Assembly: GCA_045578865.1 (NCBI GenBank)
Contig: JAZNLB010000021.1
Location: 1 to 15,574 of the forward strand
Length of the DNA: 15,574 bases
Direction of reading: 5' to 3'
DNA from: RGIG2041 sp045578865
Lineage (GTDB): Bacteria > Bacillota > Clostridia > UBA1381 > UMGS1253
Shown: piece by piece, positions 1-6,158 of the stretch
Numbering within the stretch: the first letter of the stretch is position 1
How the letters are laid out: each line of letters starts with the position of its first letter
Translations under genes and position numbers: made by a program
Notes under the pieces: model-generated
Told to the model about the DNA's origin: nothing
The model's input: only the letters and a program-made list of their open reading frames with translations
Databases searched by the model: none

Positions 1-168
1 GAACTTTCTTTGCCGCATAAGGCGGCGATTGTGGCTTTAAAAAAAATTATGGCCGGCAAAGAAAATCCGAGCGAGATGGAGAAATTGCTTATCAAACTTT
101 GTGATGAGAGCGGTGATTTTACGGACAGAGCGGCGATTGCTGATTTAATCTCATATGCAAAGGCGTAA
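1..168 (+). CDS. C-terminal end of an unrecognised protein (5' truncated by the window)
   Basis: Reading frame 1 is open from the first base and ends at TAA 166-168, giving 55 residues. The piece is rich in Lys, Ala and Glu/Asp, looks helical and soluble, and ends ISYAKA. I see no diagnostic motif and do not recognise the family. Codon use (gcg, ccg, ggc) matches the housekeeping genes nearby. The gene points at carD, and the two genes share the terminator just downstream. That it is coding is supported by the uninterrupted frame, the neighbourhood-like composition and the terminator directly after the stop. Confidence 0.6.
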   Translation, partial: ELSLPHKAAIVALKKIMAGKENPSEMEKLLIKLCDESGDFTDRAAIADLISYAKA

Positions 169-174
169 CCAAAA

Positions 175-217
175 TAAAAATCCGCATTATACGCGCGTAT
201 AATGCGGATTGGTTTTT
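175..217. terminator. Bidirectional rho-independent terminator between the leftmost gene and carD
   Basis: An inverted repeat (AATCCGCATTATAC, then GCGC, then GTATAATGCGGATT; 179-210) is flanked by A-runs on the left and TTTTTT on the right. It works as a stem plus U-tract in both directions. It lies between two convergent stop codons (168 and 217). Confidence 0.85.
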
Positions 218-714
218 TATACGGTTGCAGTGGCCTTGGAAACGGCATCGTCGAGCTTTTTTTCTATGTCGTCTGCCTGCGCCGTGCCGGAAAGCACGAG
301 CTCACTGATTAAAATTTGTTTGGAATTGGAGAGCATCTTGCGCTCGCCCGTGGACAAACCCTTAATTTTATCGCGGAGCATCAGGCTTTTGACTACATCA
401 AGCGCCTTGTATATATCGCCGCTACGCAAAAGGTCCATATTATCGCGGTAACGCTTGTTCCAGTTGGCATCGTCTGTCTGAAACGCACCATAAATGGCTT
501 CCAATACCTTCTTGCCTTCCTCCGGCGTTATGATATCGCGCACACCAATTTCGCTTAACTTTTTGATAGGGAGCATTACTTTCATGTCTCCTGCAGGCAA
601 GCGCAATACATAGTATGAATGCTTTTCACCGAGAATTTTCTGCTCTTCAATGCCTTCAATCGTACCGGCTCCGTGCATCGGATATAAAATTCTGTCACCA
701 ATTTTGTAAGACAT
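217..714 (-). CDS. carD: CarD/CdnL-family RNA-polymerase-binding transcription regulator
   Basis: 165 residues, about the usual length of CarD/CdnL proteins. The N-terminal RNA-polymerase interaction (Tudor-like) domain spans about residues 1-65: it opens MSYKIGDRILYPMHGAGTIE and has the typical YYVLRLP and MKVMLPIKKL strands. The rest is a helical C-terminal domain. Members bind the beta subunit and stabilise open complexes at promoters; whether this one acts mainly on rRNA or stress promoters cannot be seen here. The start is ATG 712-714, preceded by a GGGGGA ribosome binding site. It is transcribed alone from its own TTGACA-N17-TAAACT promoter and ends at the bidirectional terminator. A product related to the TRCF RNAP-interaction domain is the only alternative, and the length rules out a full Mfd. 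Confidence 0.92.
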   Translation of the reverse strand: MSYKIGDRILYPMHGAGTIEGIEEQKILGEKHSYYVLRLPAGDMKVMLPIKKLSEIGVRDIITPEEGKKVLEAIYGAFQTDDANWNKRYRDNMDLLRSGDIYKALDVVKSLMLRDKIKGLSTGERKMLSNSKQILISELVLSGTAQADDIEKKLDDAVSKATATV

Positions 715-767
715 GCTGTCATCCCCCGCTACTCTTGTGTACTCATTTCAGTAGTTGCCTTACCTAA

Positions 768-796
768 AGTTTACCACAAATTAAAAAATTTGTCAA
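768..796 (-). promoter_or_regulatory. Sigma-A promoter of carD
   Basis: On the minus strand: TTGACA (791-796), 17-base spacer, TAAACT (768-773), with TGTGG directly before the -10, so an extended -10 TGG is present. The start site would be near 761, about 47 bases before the carD ATG. Confidence 0.75.
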
Positions 797-824
797 AAAA
801 TATTGTAAAAAATTTTTGACAAAT
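788..824. repeat. 12-bp inverted repeat overlapping the carD -35 box
   Basis: ATTTGTCAAAAA (788-799) and TTTTTGACAAAT (813-824) form a perfect inverted repeat with a 13-base centre. The left arm contains the carD -35 hexamer. It could be an operator. The surrounding AT-richness means chance cannot be excluded. Confidence 0.5.
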
Positions 825-838
825 CTGCAGGTGTTTCT

Positions 839-868
839 TTGCAAACTTGTGTGCAGAATTGCAAACTT
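839..868. repeat. Direct repeat TTGCAAACTT, 20-bp period
   Basis: TTGCAAACTT occurs at 839-848 and again at 859-868, exactly two helical turns apart. It lies between the carD promoter and the spoVT-like remnant. This spacing suits a protein binding side by side on one face, but no known box is recognised. Confidence 0.4.
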
Positions 869-917
869 TGTTGATAAATACGAACACAAGATTTGTAATT
901 GGAGAAGAATATTTTAT

Positions 918-992
918 ATGAAAGCAACCGGTATCGAATACCGAATGGATGCACCGGGCAGAGAGGTTATTTTTTTATTCGGTTTCCCATAA
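918..992 (+). pseudogene. 5' remnant of an AbrB/SpoVT-family gene
   Basis: ATG 918-920 opens a 24-codon frame beginning MKATGIEYRMDAPGREVI and ending at TAA 990-992. SpoVT at 2252 in the same window begins MKATGIVRRIDDLGRVVI: 12 of the first 18 residues are identical, and by hand count 35 of 54 bases. Similarity stops at about 971, within a few bases of the stop codon (967-969) of the opposing acyltransferase gene. A GGAGAAG ribosome-site-like stretch lies upstream at 901-907, rather far from the ATG. Best read as the truncated start of a paralogous swapped-hairpin AbrB regulator whose remainder was replaced. It could still be translated as a short peptide. Confidence 0.6.
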
Positions 993-2028
993 GCGTTGCA
1001 TACAATTTCGGGGCGAACTTTTCAAGAAAAGCACACACGGAATTGATAATCACCAGCGTTAAAATCACCATGATTATAAATTTCGGAATTTCAAGCCACT
1101 GGTTTTGCGGAGTGCAAAAAGCAAATATTTTAAGCATAACGATTGCGATGGGCAGATGCATTGCATAAATGGCAAAGGAACGGCGATAGATTGCTTTTGG
1201 TTTCATTCGTTCAATGAAGCTGTCCGTAATGTTCCACAGAGCAAATGCCGAAAGCGTATATACGATGGTTTGTGTCAAATAGTTGTCAATATGTATTTTT
1301 TGCGGAGCAATATTTTTAGCAAGAATATATGCAGCAAGAAAAATAAAGGAAGCAATCTGCATCGGTTTTGATGATTTTTTGGAAGCAAAATCGAAGTAAT
1401 GATATCCGATAATGGCGCCCAATAAATAGAAAACAATGGACATAGGGTAATAGAATACATTTATTGGCAAGTGTATTGCAAATAACGATACAATGGATAA
1501 AAAGATAACAGAAATTATGCCGACATATCTGTTTTTTATAATTAAAAACACAAGCGGCGCTGCAAAGGAAAATATAATTAAATCAAAGACAAACCAAAAG
1601 GGAGGATTGCAGCCGTAGAAAAATACACCTTTTAGTATGCTGATTATGGTTAAAGGATAGGGTTCACTTTCAGAAAACTGTGCAATAAAGGAATGGGAGG
1701 TGAAAATTTCCCAAAGCATCCAGATTGTATTCCAAAGCAAAAAGGGTATCACCAGTGTAAATATGCGTGTTTTTATTTTTTGTGCGTATTTTTTATTGTT
1801 ATAATCTTTGAAAAAAGTTATCCCGGACATCATAAAAAACATAGGGACGGCAAACTGAGTGATGGAACGGGAAAAAAAGTAAGATACTTTATAATTAACA
1901 ACAGAAATAAGATTGTCGTTGCTCATATTCTGAGAAAAATTTGAATGAATGAAAAAAACAAGAATACTCAGCAAAAAGGAAATAAACTCTTTCTTTTTCC
2001 AAAAAAGCGTTTCGCTTTTTAAAGACAT
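967..2028 (-). CDS. Membrane acyltransferase, acyltransferase-3 family
   Basis: 353 residues with about ten hydrophobic helices, typical of the acyltransferase-3 family (OafA/WecH-like O-acetylation of cell-surface sugars and polymers). Near the N-terminus is the family-like LLSILVFFIHS helix with its His, followed by the ITQFAVPMFFMMSGITFF block. The substrate cannot be deduced. I chose ATG 2026-2028 because GGGGTG lies five bases upstream. An in-frame TTG five codons earlier lies upstream of that site and has none of its own. The gene is clearly more AT-rich than carD, hflX or spoVT, is monocistronic, has its own promoter, and shows no clear terminator after the stop. It sits between an AbrB/SpoVT remnant and intact spoVT, consistent with acquisition by insertion. 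Confidence 0.85.
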   Translation of the reverse strand: MSLKSETLFWKKKEFISFLLSILVFFIHSNFSQNMSNDNLISVVNYKVSYFFSRSITQFAVPMFFMMSGITFFKDYNNKKYAQKIKTRIFTLVIPFLLWNTIWMLWEIFTSHSFIAQFSESEPYPLTIISILKGVFFYGCNPPFWFVFDLIIFSFAAPLVFLIIKNRYVGIISVIFLSIVSLFAIHLPINVFYYPMSIVFYLLGAIIGYHYFDFASKKSSKPMQIASFIFLAAYILAKNIAPQKIHIDNYLTQTIVYTLSAFALWNITDSFIERMKPKAIYRRSFAIYAMHLPIAIVMLKIFAFCTPQNQWLEIPKFIIMVILTLVIINSVCAFLEKFAPKLYATLMGNRIKK

Positions 2029-2082
2029 ATTTTCACCCCACAAAAAGATTATGTGTAGAAAAGGGAATGTTTCGACTAGTAC

Positions 2083-2110
2083 ATTATATCATAAAGCACA
2101 AAAAAGTAAA
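2083..2110 (-). promoter_or_regulatory. Sigma-A promoter of the acyltransferase gene
   Basis: On the minus strand: TTTACT (2105-2110), 16-base spacer, perfect TATAAT (2083-2088). The start site would be near 2076, leaving a leader of about 48 bases. Confidence 0.6.
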
Positions 2111-2190
2111 TAGTGAAAGTATCAACGGCCTTGCCTTTTCAGATATTGCATTATGCTTGCTTTAAAAAGTAAATACCAAGATTTTCTTTA

Positions 2191-2197
2191 CATAATA
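2191..2197 (+). promoter_or_regulatory. Possible sigma-G -10 element for spoVT
   Basis: CATAATA resembles the forespore sigma-G -10 (CATAMTA), and spoVT is a sigma-G gene in Bacillus. No good -35 element is seen at the expected distance, so this is tentative. The start would be about 48 bases before the ATG. Confidence 0.25.
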
Positions 2198-2251
2198 ATT
2201 CCTTGCTTGCACACAATAACACTGTAAATTAAACCAAAAGGAGATTTATCA

Positions 2252-2794
2252 ATGAAAGCAACGGGAATTGTAAGAAGAATTGATGACCTCGGTCGTGTTG
2301 TTATACCAAAGGAAATAAGAAGAACTATGAGAATTCGCGAGGGAGACCCGCTGGAGATTTTTACCAATCGGGACGGCGAGGTGATTTTTAAAAAATATTC
2401 GCCCATTGGCGAGCTTGGAGATTTTGCCGGACAATATGCCGAGTCGCTCGCGAAAACGAGTAATCTGCCCGCCTGCATCACCGACCGTGATACCATTATT
2501 GCTGTCAGCGGTGCGTCCAAACGAGAGATTTTAGAAAAGCCGGTCAGCGTGGAGCTTGAGCGCTTGATGGCTAATAAGACGGCATACGCAAAAAAAGTGG
2601 GCGAAACAAAACTTGTTTCACTCATTGACGGAAGTGACAAACATTTTGCCAGCGTGGTGTGTCCGATTGTGGCAGACGGTGACTGTTTGGGAAGTGTGGT
2701 ATTTTTTTCTGATGAAAAAGCGGTTTGCGGAGAGGCGGAGGAAAAACTGGCACAAGCGGCGGCGAACTTTTTTGCAAGACATATGGAAAATTAA
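2252..2794 (+). CDS. spoVT: Stage V sporulation protein T, AbrB-type transcription regulator
   Basis: 180 residues, close to the 178 of Bacillus SpoVT. Residues 1-52 are the swapped-hairpin AbrB DNA-binding domain (MKATGIVRRIDDLGRVVIPK, then RIREGDPLEIF and the GEVIFKKYSPI strand). Residues 55-180 form the GAF-like sensor domain, with ITDRDTIIAVSGASKREI and SVVFFSDEK matching the family. In Bacillus it tunes sigma-G-dependent transcription in the forespore and affects coat formation and germination. The start ATG has AAAAGGAG (2236-2243) eight bases upstream. It is monocistronic, ends at a strong terminator, and converges on a small membrane protein gene that carries a late-sporulation promoter. 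This is the clearest evidence that the organism forms endospores. Confidence 0.96.
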   Translation: MKATGIVRRIDDLGRVVIPKEIRRTMRIREGDPLEIFTNRDGEVIFKKYSPIGELGDFAGQYAESLAKTSNLPACITDRDTIIAVSGASKREILEKPVSVELERLMANKTAYAKKVGETKLVSLIDGSDKHFASVVCPIVADGDCLGSVVFFSDEKAVCGEAEEKLAQAAANFFARHMEN

Positions 2795-2808
2795 GCATGC
2801 GAAGATTA

Positions 2809-2850
2809 AAAGGCACCCGCAAGGCTATGAGCTGGGGGTGCCTTTCTTTT
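2809..2850. terminator. Terminator after spoVT
   Basis: AAAGGCACCC (2809-2818) pairs with GGGTGCCTTT (2836-2845), followed by CTTTT on the plus strand. The minus-strand side has TTTTAATCT, so it may also serve the convergent gene at 2879-3154. Confidence 0.8.
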
Positions 2851-2878
2851 CGTGGGGTGTGCCCTTCTTTACGCTACA

Positions 2879-3154
2879 TCAGTTCCGCCTGCAAAAGCAT
2901 GCCCGCAAGAGCAGGAAAATGATGAGCAGAATGGCAAACAGTACCGCTGCCGCAATAATGAGTGCGAGCGATGTAAACAAGGTTTCGGCATAAACAATGC
3001 CGAAAATGAGACCGAGTGCAACCGCAAAGAGTGCTGCCAGAAGCGCCAGCACGATTGTGTAGCCGCAACCACACCCAATGAGGTTTCTTGCACTGCAGCC
3101 GCAGGTGCGAGTCTCTTCGCGTACACGGGTCGTTTCGCTATCAGAGATATACAT
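2879..3154 (-). CDS. Small Cys-rich two-helix membrane protein, function unknown
   Basis: 91 residues. The start ATG 3152-3154 is preceded by a strong AAAGGAGG eight bases upstream, and this decides the frame among several overlapping open frames. A polar N-terminus (residues 1-30, many Thr/Arg/Glu) holds TCGCSARNLIGCGCG. Two hydrophobic helices follow, about 32-54 and 60-84, and the protein ends RACFCRRN. Cys therefore cluster on both sides of the membrane hairpin (C18, C20, C28, C30, C86, C88). I do not recognise the family. The promoter matches sigma-K, and the gene converges on spoVT, so a role in the mother cell or spore envelope is likely. Metal binding or disulfide cross-linking by the Cys pairs is possible but unproven. 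Confidence 0.75.
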   Translation of the reverse strand: MYISDSETTRVREETRTCGCSARNLIGCGCGYTIVLALLAALFAVALGLIFGIVYAETLFTSLALIIAAAVLFAILLIIFLLLRACFCRRN

Positions 3155-3183
3155 ATTTCCACCTCCTTTGCGTTTTCTTACTT

Positions 3184-3212
3184 TATAGTATGTTCATTCG
3201 CAAAAAAGGGTG
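3184..3212 (-). promoter_or_regulatory. Sigma-K-type (late mother-cell) promoter of the Cys-rich membrane protein
   Basis: On the minus strand: CACC (3209-3212), exactly 16 bases, then CATACTATA (3184-3192). This fits the sigma-K consensus mACm-N16-CATAnnnTA at every fixed position. CATACTA alone would also fit the sigma-G -10, but no GMATR-type -35 is present. The start would be near 3177, with the ribosome site at 3162-3169. Confidence 0.7.
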
Positions 3213-3217
3213 AAAAA

Positions 3218-3254
3218 AGACAAAAAAAGACAGCATGATTATTCATGCTGTCTT
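3218..3254 (-). terminator. Rho-independent terminator of secG
   Basis: AAGACAGCATGA (3227-3238) pairs with TCATGCTGTCTT (3243-3254). Read on the minus strand the stem is followed by a run of seven T. It separates secG from the sigma-K gene downstream. Confidence 0.88.
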
Positions 3255-3268
3255 GTGCTTTGTTTAAA

Positions 3269-3610
3269 TTACTCTGCTTTCGTTTCTTCTGCAGACGGCA
3301 CCATTTCCATCAAAGCGTCCATATTCACATCAGCTTCAGCATTGTTGGTTTCCGGTGCGCTTGTCATCGTCATAACGATAACGGAAAGTGCGATACTGGT
3401 TGCAAGAAAGATTACAGCGAAGGCCGCTGTCCACTTACGCAAAATTGCATCGATGGTCTTGCCCTTGTTCTTACCAAAAAATGTTTCTGCGCCGCCGGCA
3501 ATCGTGCCGGACAGACCTGCGGATTTACCGGACTGCATCAATACAACCACGATAAGCACCAAAGAAGCAATAATATGAAGTACCATAACTATATTTCTAG
3601 CGATTTCCAT
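3269..3610 (-). CDS. secG: Preprotein translocase subunit SecG
   Basis: 113 residues. Two transmembrane helices (about 5-25 and 60-81) flank the conserved cytoplasmic loop VVLMQSGKSAGLSGTIAGG followed by AETFFGKNKGK, the hallmark of SecG. It joins SecYE in the plasma membrane and assists SecA-driven protein export. Most Gram-positive SecG proteins are about 75-80 residues; this one carries an acidic tail of about 30 residues after the second helix (from SAPETNN to the end). AGGAGG precedes the ATG (3608-3610) by seven bases. It is monocistronic, with its own promoter and terminator. The rnr and smpB genes that often follow secG in Firmicutes are absent. Confidence 0.94.
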   Translation of the reverse strand: MEIARNIVMVLHIIASLVLIVVVLMQSGKSAGLSGTIAGGAETFFGKNKGKTIDAILRKWTAAFAVIFLATSIALSVIVMTMTSAPETNNAEADVNMDALMEMVPSAEETKAE

Positions 3611-3660
3611 TAAAAATACCTCCTAAAAGTAAACAAAAGTTTCAAATATAGTACCTAATA

Positions 3661-3688
3661 AGTATACCACATTTTACGAGGTTTGCAA
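3661..3688 (-). promoter_or_regulatory. Sigma-A promoter of secG
   Basis: On the minus strand: TTGCAA (3683-3688), 16-base spacer ending TGTGG, then TATACT (3661-3666), i.e. an extended -10. The start would be near 3654. Confidence 0.7.
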
Positions 3689-3734
3689 GTCTTTTTTGAA
3701 TTTTTACCAAAAAAGTATAGGCTAGCGCAAATTT

Positions 3735-3746
3735 ATGTGGTATACT
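3735..3746 (+). promoter_or_regulatory. Extended -10 promoter for the hflX operon
   Basis: ATGTGGTATACT, with TGG directly before TATACT (3741-3746), is the inverse copy of the secG -10 region (3661-3672). No good -35 is seen. The start would fall near 3753, so the ribosome site AGGTG (3753-3757) would lie at the very 5' end of the mRNA. A further promoter upstream is therefore possible. Confidence 0.5.
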
Positions 3747-3762
3747 ATCCATAGGTGATATT

Positions 3763-5037
3763 ATGTTTGAAAATGAAGAAAAGAAGGAACGCGTCATTTT
3801 AGCCGGTGTGCACACCGGCAGTTTAGATGTGCTCGAAGATACAACCGAAGAATCCCTTGATGAACTTGCACAACTCGCCAAAACAGCAGGTGCCGAAGTG
3901 GCAGGGGTGCTCGTGCAAAATCGACCTGCGCCGGACAATGCAACCTATTTAGGCGAGGGTAAGATTGACGAATTAAAAGCGGCTGCGTCGGAAATGGGAG
4001 TGCAGACGGTAGTTTTTGATGACGAACTTTCTCCGGTACAGGTCAGGAATATTTCTGATGCAACCGAATTGAAAGTGATTGACCGCACGGCGCTGATTTT
4101 AGATATTTTTGCAGAAAGAGCCAAAACCAAGGAAGGCAAAATCCAGGTGGAACTGGCACAACTTAAATATATGTTGCCGCGTTTGACGGGTATGGGAAGT
4201 GCGTTGTCACGATTGGGTGGCGGTATCGGTACGCGTGGTCCGGGTGAAACGAAGTTGGAAACAGACCGCCGTCACATTCGCCGCAGAATTGAGTATTTAA
4301 CCGATGAACTTTCTGAAATTCAGAAACATCGCGATTTGCTTCGCAGTCGCAGAAAAAAAGACGGGCAGACCGTGGCGGCTATTGTCGGCTATACCAACGC
4401 CGGCAAGTCCACCCTCTTAAATCTTTTAACCGATGCGGATGTGCTGGCAGAAAATAAATTGTTTGCAACGCTTGACCCGACGCAGAGGAATTTAACCTTG
4501 TCGGACAATCGTGAACTTCTGATGGTGGATACGGTCGGCTTTATCCGAAAGTTACCACATCATTTGGTAAAAGCATTTAAATCTACACTTGAAGAGGCGG
4601 CGCTTGCCGATGTGCTCGTGCATGTAATCGACGCTTCCAATCCGGAGTTTCGTCGCCATATAGAAGTTGTGAATATGATTTTATCCGAGTTAAAAGCAAT
4701 GGGAAAACCAACTTTGGCGGTGCTCAACAAAACGGATTTGTGCACAGAGCTGGAGGCGTTGCCTGCAGCGCTGGACGGTGCAGACAAGACGGTGTTTATC
4801 AGTGCAAAAACGGGCGCCGGCATGGAAAAATTCAGAGAGGTTTTAGAAGAGATTGTTCCGGGCAGGAAGCAAAGGGCGGTATTTCTTATTCCGTACAGCG
4901 AGGGTGCACTTTTGCCGATGCTGCATGCCGACCAAAGGGTTCTTTCGGAAGAATATACCGAAACCGGTACACGCATTGAAGCATTGGTGGATGAAATCTG
5001 CTACGCTAAACTTCGAAATTATGTGTTGAGGGATTAA
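3763..5037 (+). CDS. hflX: Ribosome-associated GTPase HflX
   Basis: 424 residues, the normal length. The N-terminal HflX domain (about 1-185) contains the family signature GGGIGTRGPGETKLETDRR around residues 162-180, followed by a helical linker. The G domain follows: G1 GYTNAGKS 209-216, G2 Thr in TLDPT (236-240), G3 DTVGF 256-260, G4 NKTD 322-325, G5 SAKT 347-350, then a C-terminal domain. HflX binds the 50S subunit and can split stalled ribosomes under stress. The start ATG has AGGTG five bases upstream. It is the first gene of a three-gene operon; its TAA is separated from the next ATG by one base, implying coupled translation. Confidence 0.96.
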   Translation: MFENEEKKERVILAGVHTGSLDVLEDTTEESLDELAQLAKTAGAEVAGVLVQNRPAPDNATYLGEGKIDELKAAASEMGVQTVVFDDELSPVQVRNISDATELKVIDRTALILDIFAERAKTKEGKIQVELAQLKYMLPRLTGMGSALSRLGGGIGTRGPGETKLETDRRHIRRRIEYLTDELSEIQKHRDLLRSRRKKDGQTVAAIVGYTNAGKSTLLNLLTDADVLAENKLFATLDPTQRNLTLSDNRELLMVDTVGFIRKLPHHLVKAFKSTLEEAALADVLVHVIDASNPEFRRHIEVVNMILSELKAMGKPTLAVLNKTDLCTELEALPAALDGADKTVFISAKTGAGMEKFREVLEEIVPGRKQRAVFLIPYSEGALLPMLHADQRVLSEEYTETGTRIEALVDEICYAKLRNYVLRD

Positions 5038-5038
5038 G

Positions 5039-5665
5039 ATGAAAACAGAGTATAAAACCATTCGAAGCCGTGCAAGCATGGAAATGATTGAGCGACGATC
5101 TCGCTTTATTGCACATGTTTTGCCGGTGCAGACAGAGCAGGAGGCGCTTGCATTTATTAACGCCTTGCGCTCTGAATACTACGATGCGACACACAATGTG
5201 TACGCCTACATTATTGACGACAATAATATTTGCCGTTACAGCGATGACGGCGAGCCGTCCGGTACGGCAGGCATTCCGGTCTTGGATGTACTCCGCAAGG
5301 AAAATCTGACGAACTTATGTGTTGTAGTAACGCGCTATTTCGGAGGTATTTTGCTTGGCGGCGGCGGTTTGGTGCGCGCCTATGGTGCGAGCGCAAAACT
5401 CGGGATAGATGCCGGCGGCATTATTACGCGCGTGCTTTGTGATGTGGTGGAGATTCATTGTGATTACACCCTTTTGGGTAAGTTGCGCTATGAGGCGGAA
5501 TCGCTCGGGCACACCATAAAAGAAATAACTTATACGGATAAAGCGCAGATGTATGTGTATACTAAAACCGAAGAAACGCAAGGTTTTATAAAGGCGATGT
5601 GTGAAGCATCCAACGGGCGTGCAGTGTGCCAAACTGCACAACAGGAGTATCTTGATTTAGATTAA
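5039..5665 (+). CDS. yigZ: YigZ/YvyE family protein (IMPACT-like, UPF0029)
   Basis: 208 residues, the usual length. The N-terminal UPF0029/IMPACT domain shows RSRFIAHV (20-27), DDGEPSGTAGIPVL (69-82) and VVVTRYFGGILLGGGGLVRA (95-114), all diagnostic. The C-terminal part (about 135-208) is the ferredoxin-like DUF1949 domain. Eukaryotic IMPACT modulates translational control through GCN1; the bacterial role is not settled. GAGGG before the ATG lies inside the hflX end, and only one base separates the two genes. Co-transcription with hflX fits a translation-related role. Assignment to the family is firm, the function is not. Confidence 0.92.
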   Translation: MKTEYKTIRSRASMEMIERRSRFIAHVLPVQTEQEALAFINALRSEYYDATHNVYAYIIDDNNICRYSDDGEPSGTAGIPVLDVLRKENLTNLCVVVTRYFGGILLGGGGLVRAYGASAKLGIDAGGIITRVLCDVVEIHCDYTLLGKLRYEAESLGHTIKEITYTDKAQMYVYTKTEETQGFIKAMCEASNGRAVCQTAQQEYLDLD

Positions 5666-5702
5666 AAAATTCAGATAGGGAAAATATAAGGAGGGTATGA
5701 GT

Positions 5703-6023
5703 ATGGCGACAGTACATTTTGACACACGGAGTTTTCAAGAGGCGCTCGCCTCGGGCAAACCGGTTTTAGCGGATTTTTTTGCAGTCTGGTGCGGTCCGTG
5801 CAAGATGATGGGACCGATTGTCGATGAACTTGCGGATTTGTTTGACGGCAAGGTAATTGTCGGGAAGATTGATGTGGATGCTTGTATGGAGCTTGCAGAA
5901 GAATACGACATTTCCACCGTGCCGACATTTATGTTTTTTAAGCACGGTGAACTTGTGCACCGGTTTTCAGGACTGCGTTCGGCAGCGGAGCTGGAAGAGA
6001 TGCTCAATCAGCTTTGCGGATAA
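5703..6023 (+). CDS. trxA: Thioredoxin
   Basis: 106 residues, the full length of a classical thioredoxin. It has the active site WCGPC (redox Cys 30 and 33), FFAVW before it, the buried-acid strand with DVDA, and the cis-proline loop STVPTF. It reduces disulfides in cytosolic proteins, taking electrons from thioredoxin reductase (not in this window). Two in-frame ATGs are close together. I chose 5703 because AAGGAGGG (5688-5695) is seven bases away; the ATG at 5697 is only one base from the ribosome site. It is the last gene of the hflX operon, 37 bases after yigZ, and is followed at once by a strong terminator. Paralogues are common in Clostridia, so the symbol is tentative. Confidence 0.92.
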   Translation: MATVHFDTRSFQEALASGKPVLADFFAVWCGPCKMMGPIVDELADLFDGKVIVGKIDVDACMELAEEYDISTVPTFMFFKHGELVHRFSGLRSAAELEEMLNQLCG

Positions 6024-6030
6024 AAACAAG

Positions 6031-6066
6031 AAAATGGCTCAAACATTATGTTTGAGCCATTTTGTA
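6031..6066. terminator. Terminator of the hflX-yigZ-trx operon, probably bidirectional
   Basis: AAAATGGCTCAAACA (6031-6045) pairs with TGTTTGAGCCATTTT (6049-6063) around a three-base loop. TTTT follows on the plus strand, and T-rich sequence follows on the minus strand. It can also stop the minus-strand exporter operon ending at 6159. Confidence 0.9.
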
Positions 6067-6158
6067 ATACTCGGTCTTTTGATGCTTTATTGATGTTATC
6101 CGAAAATTATTCTTAAAAGCTATAGAAGACATTTTTTCGCTTTATCCTATTGGGAAGT

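Noticed and set aside
929..943. Short hairpin CGGTAT-CGA-ATACCG as a terminator of the acyltransferase
   Set aside because: Stem of six pairs with no T-tract on either strand; it is also part of the AbrB-like codons.
2026..2043. Upstream TTG start of the acyltransferase (five extra codons)
   Set aside because: The GGGGTG ribosome site lies between this TTG and the ATG at 2026-2028, so the ATG is the better start.
2869..3162. Overlapping minus-strand frames around the Cys-rich membrane gene
   Set aside because: Only the frame starting at 3154 has the AAAGGAGG site at proper distance and a sensible two-helix protein.
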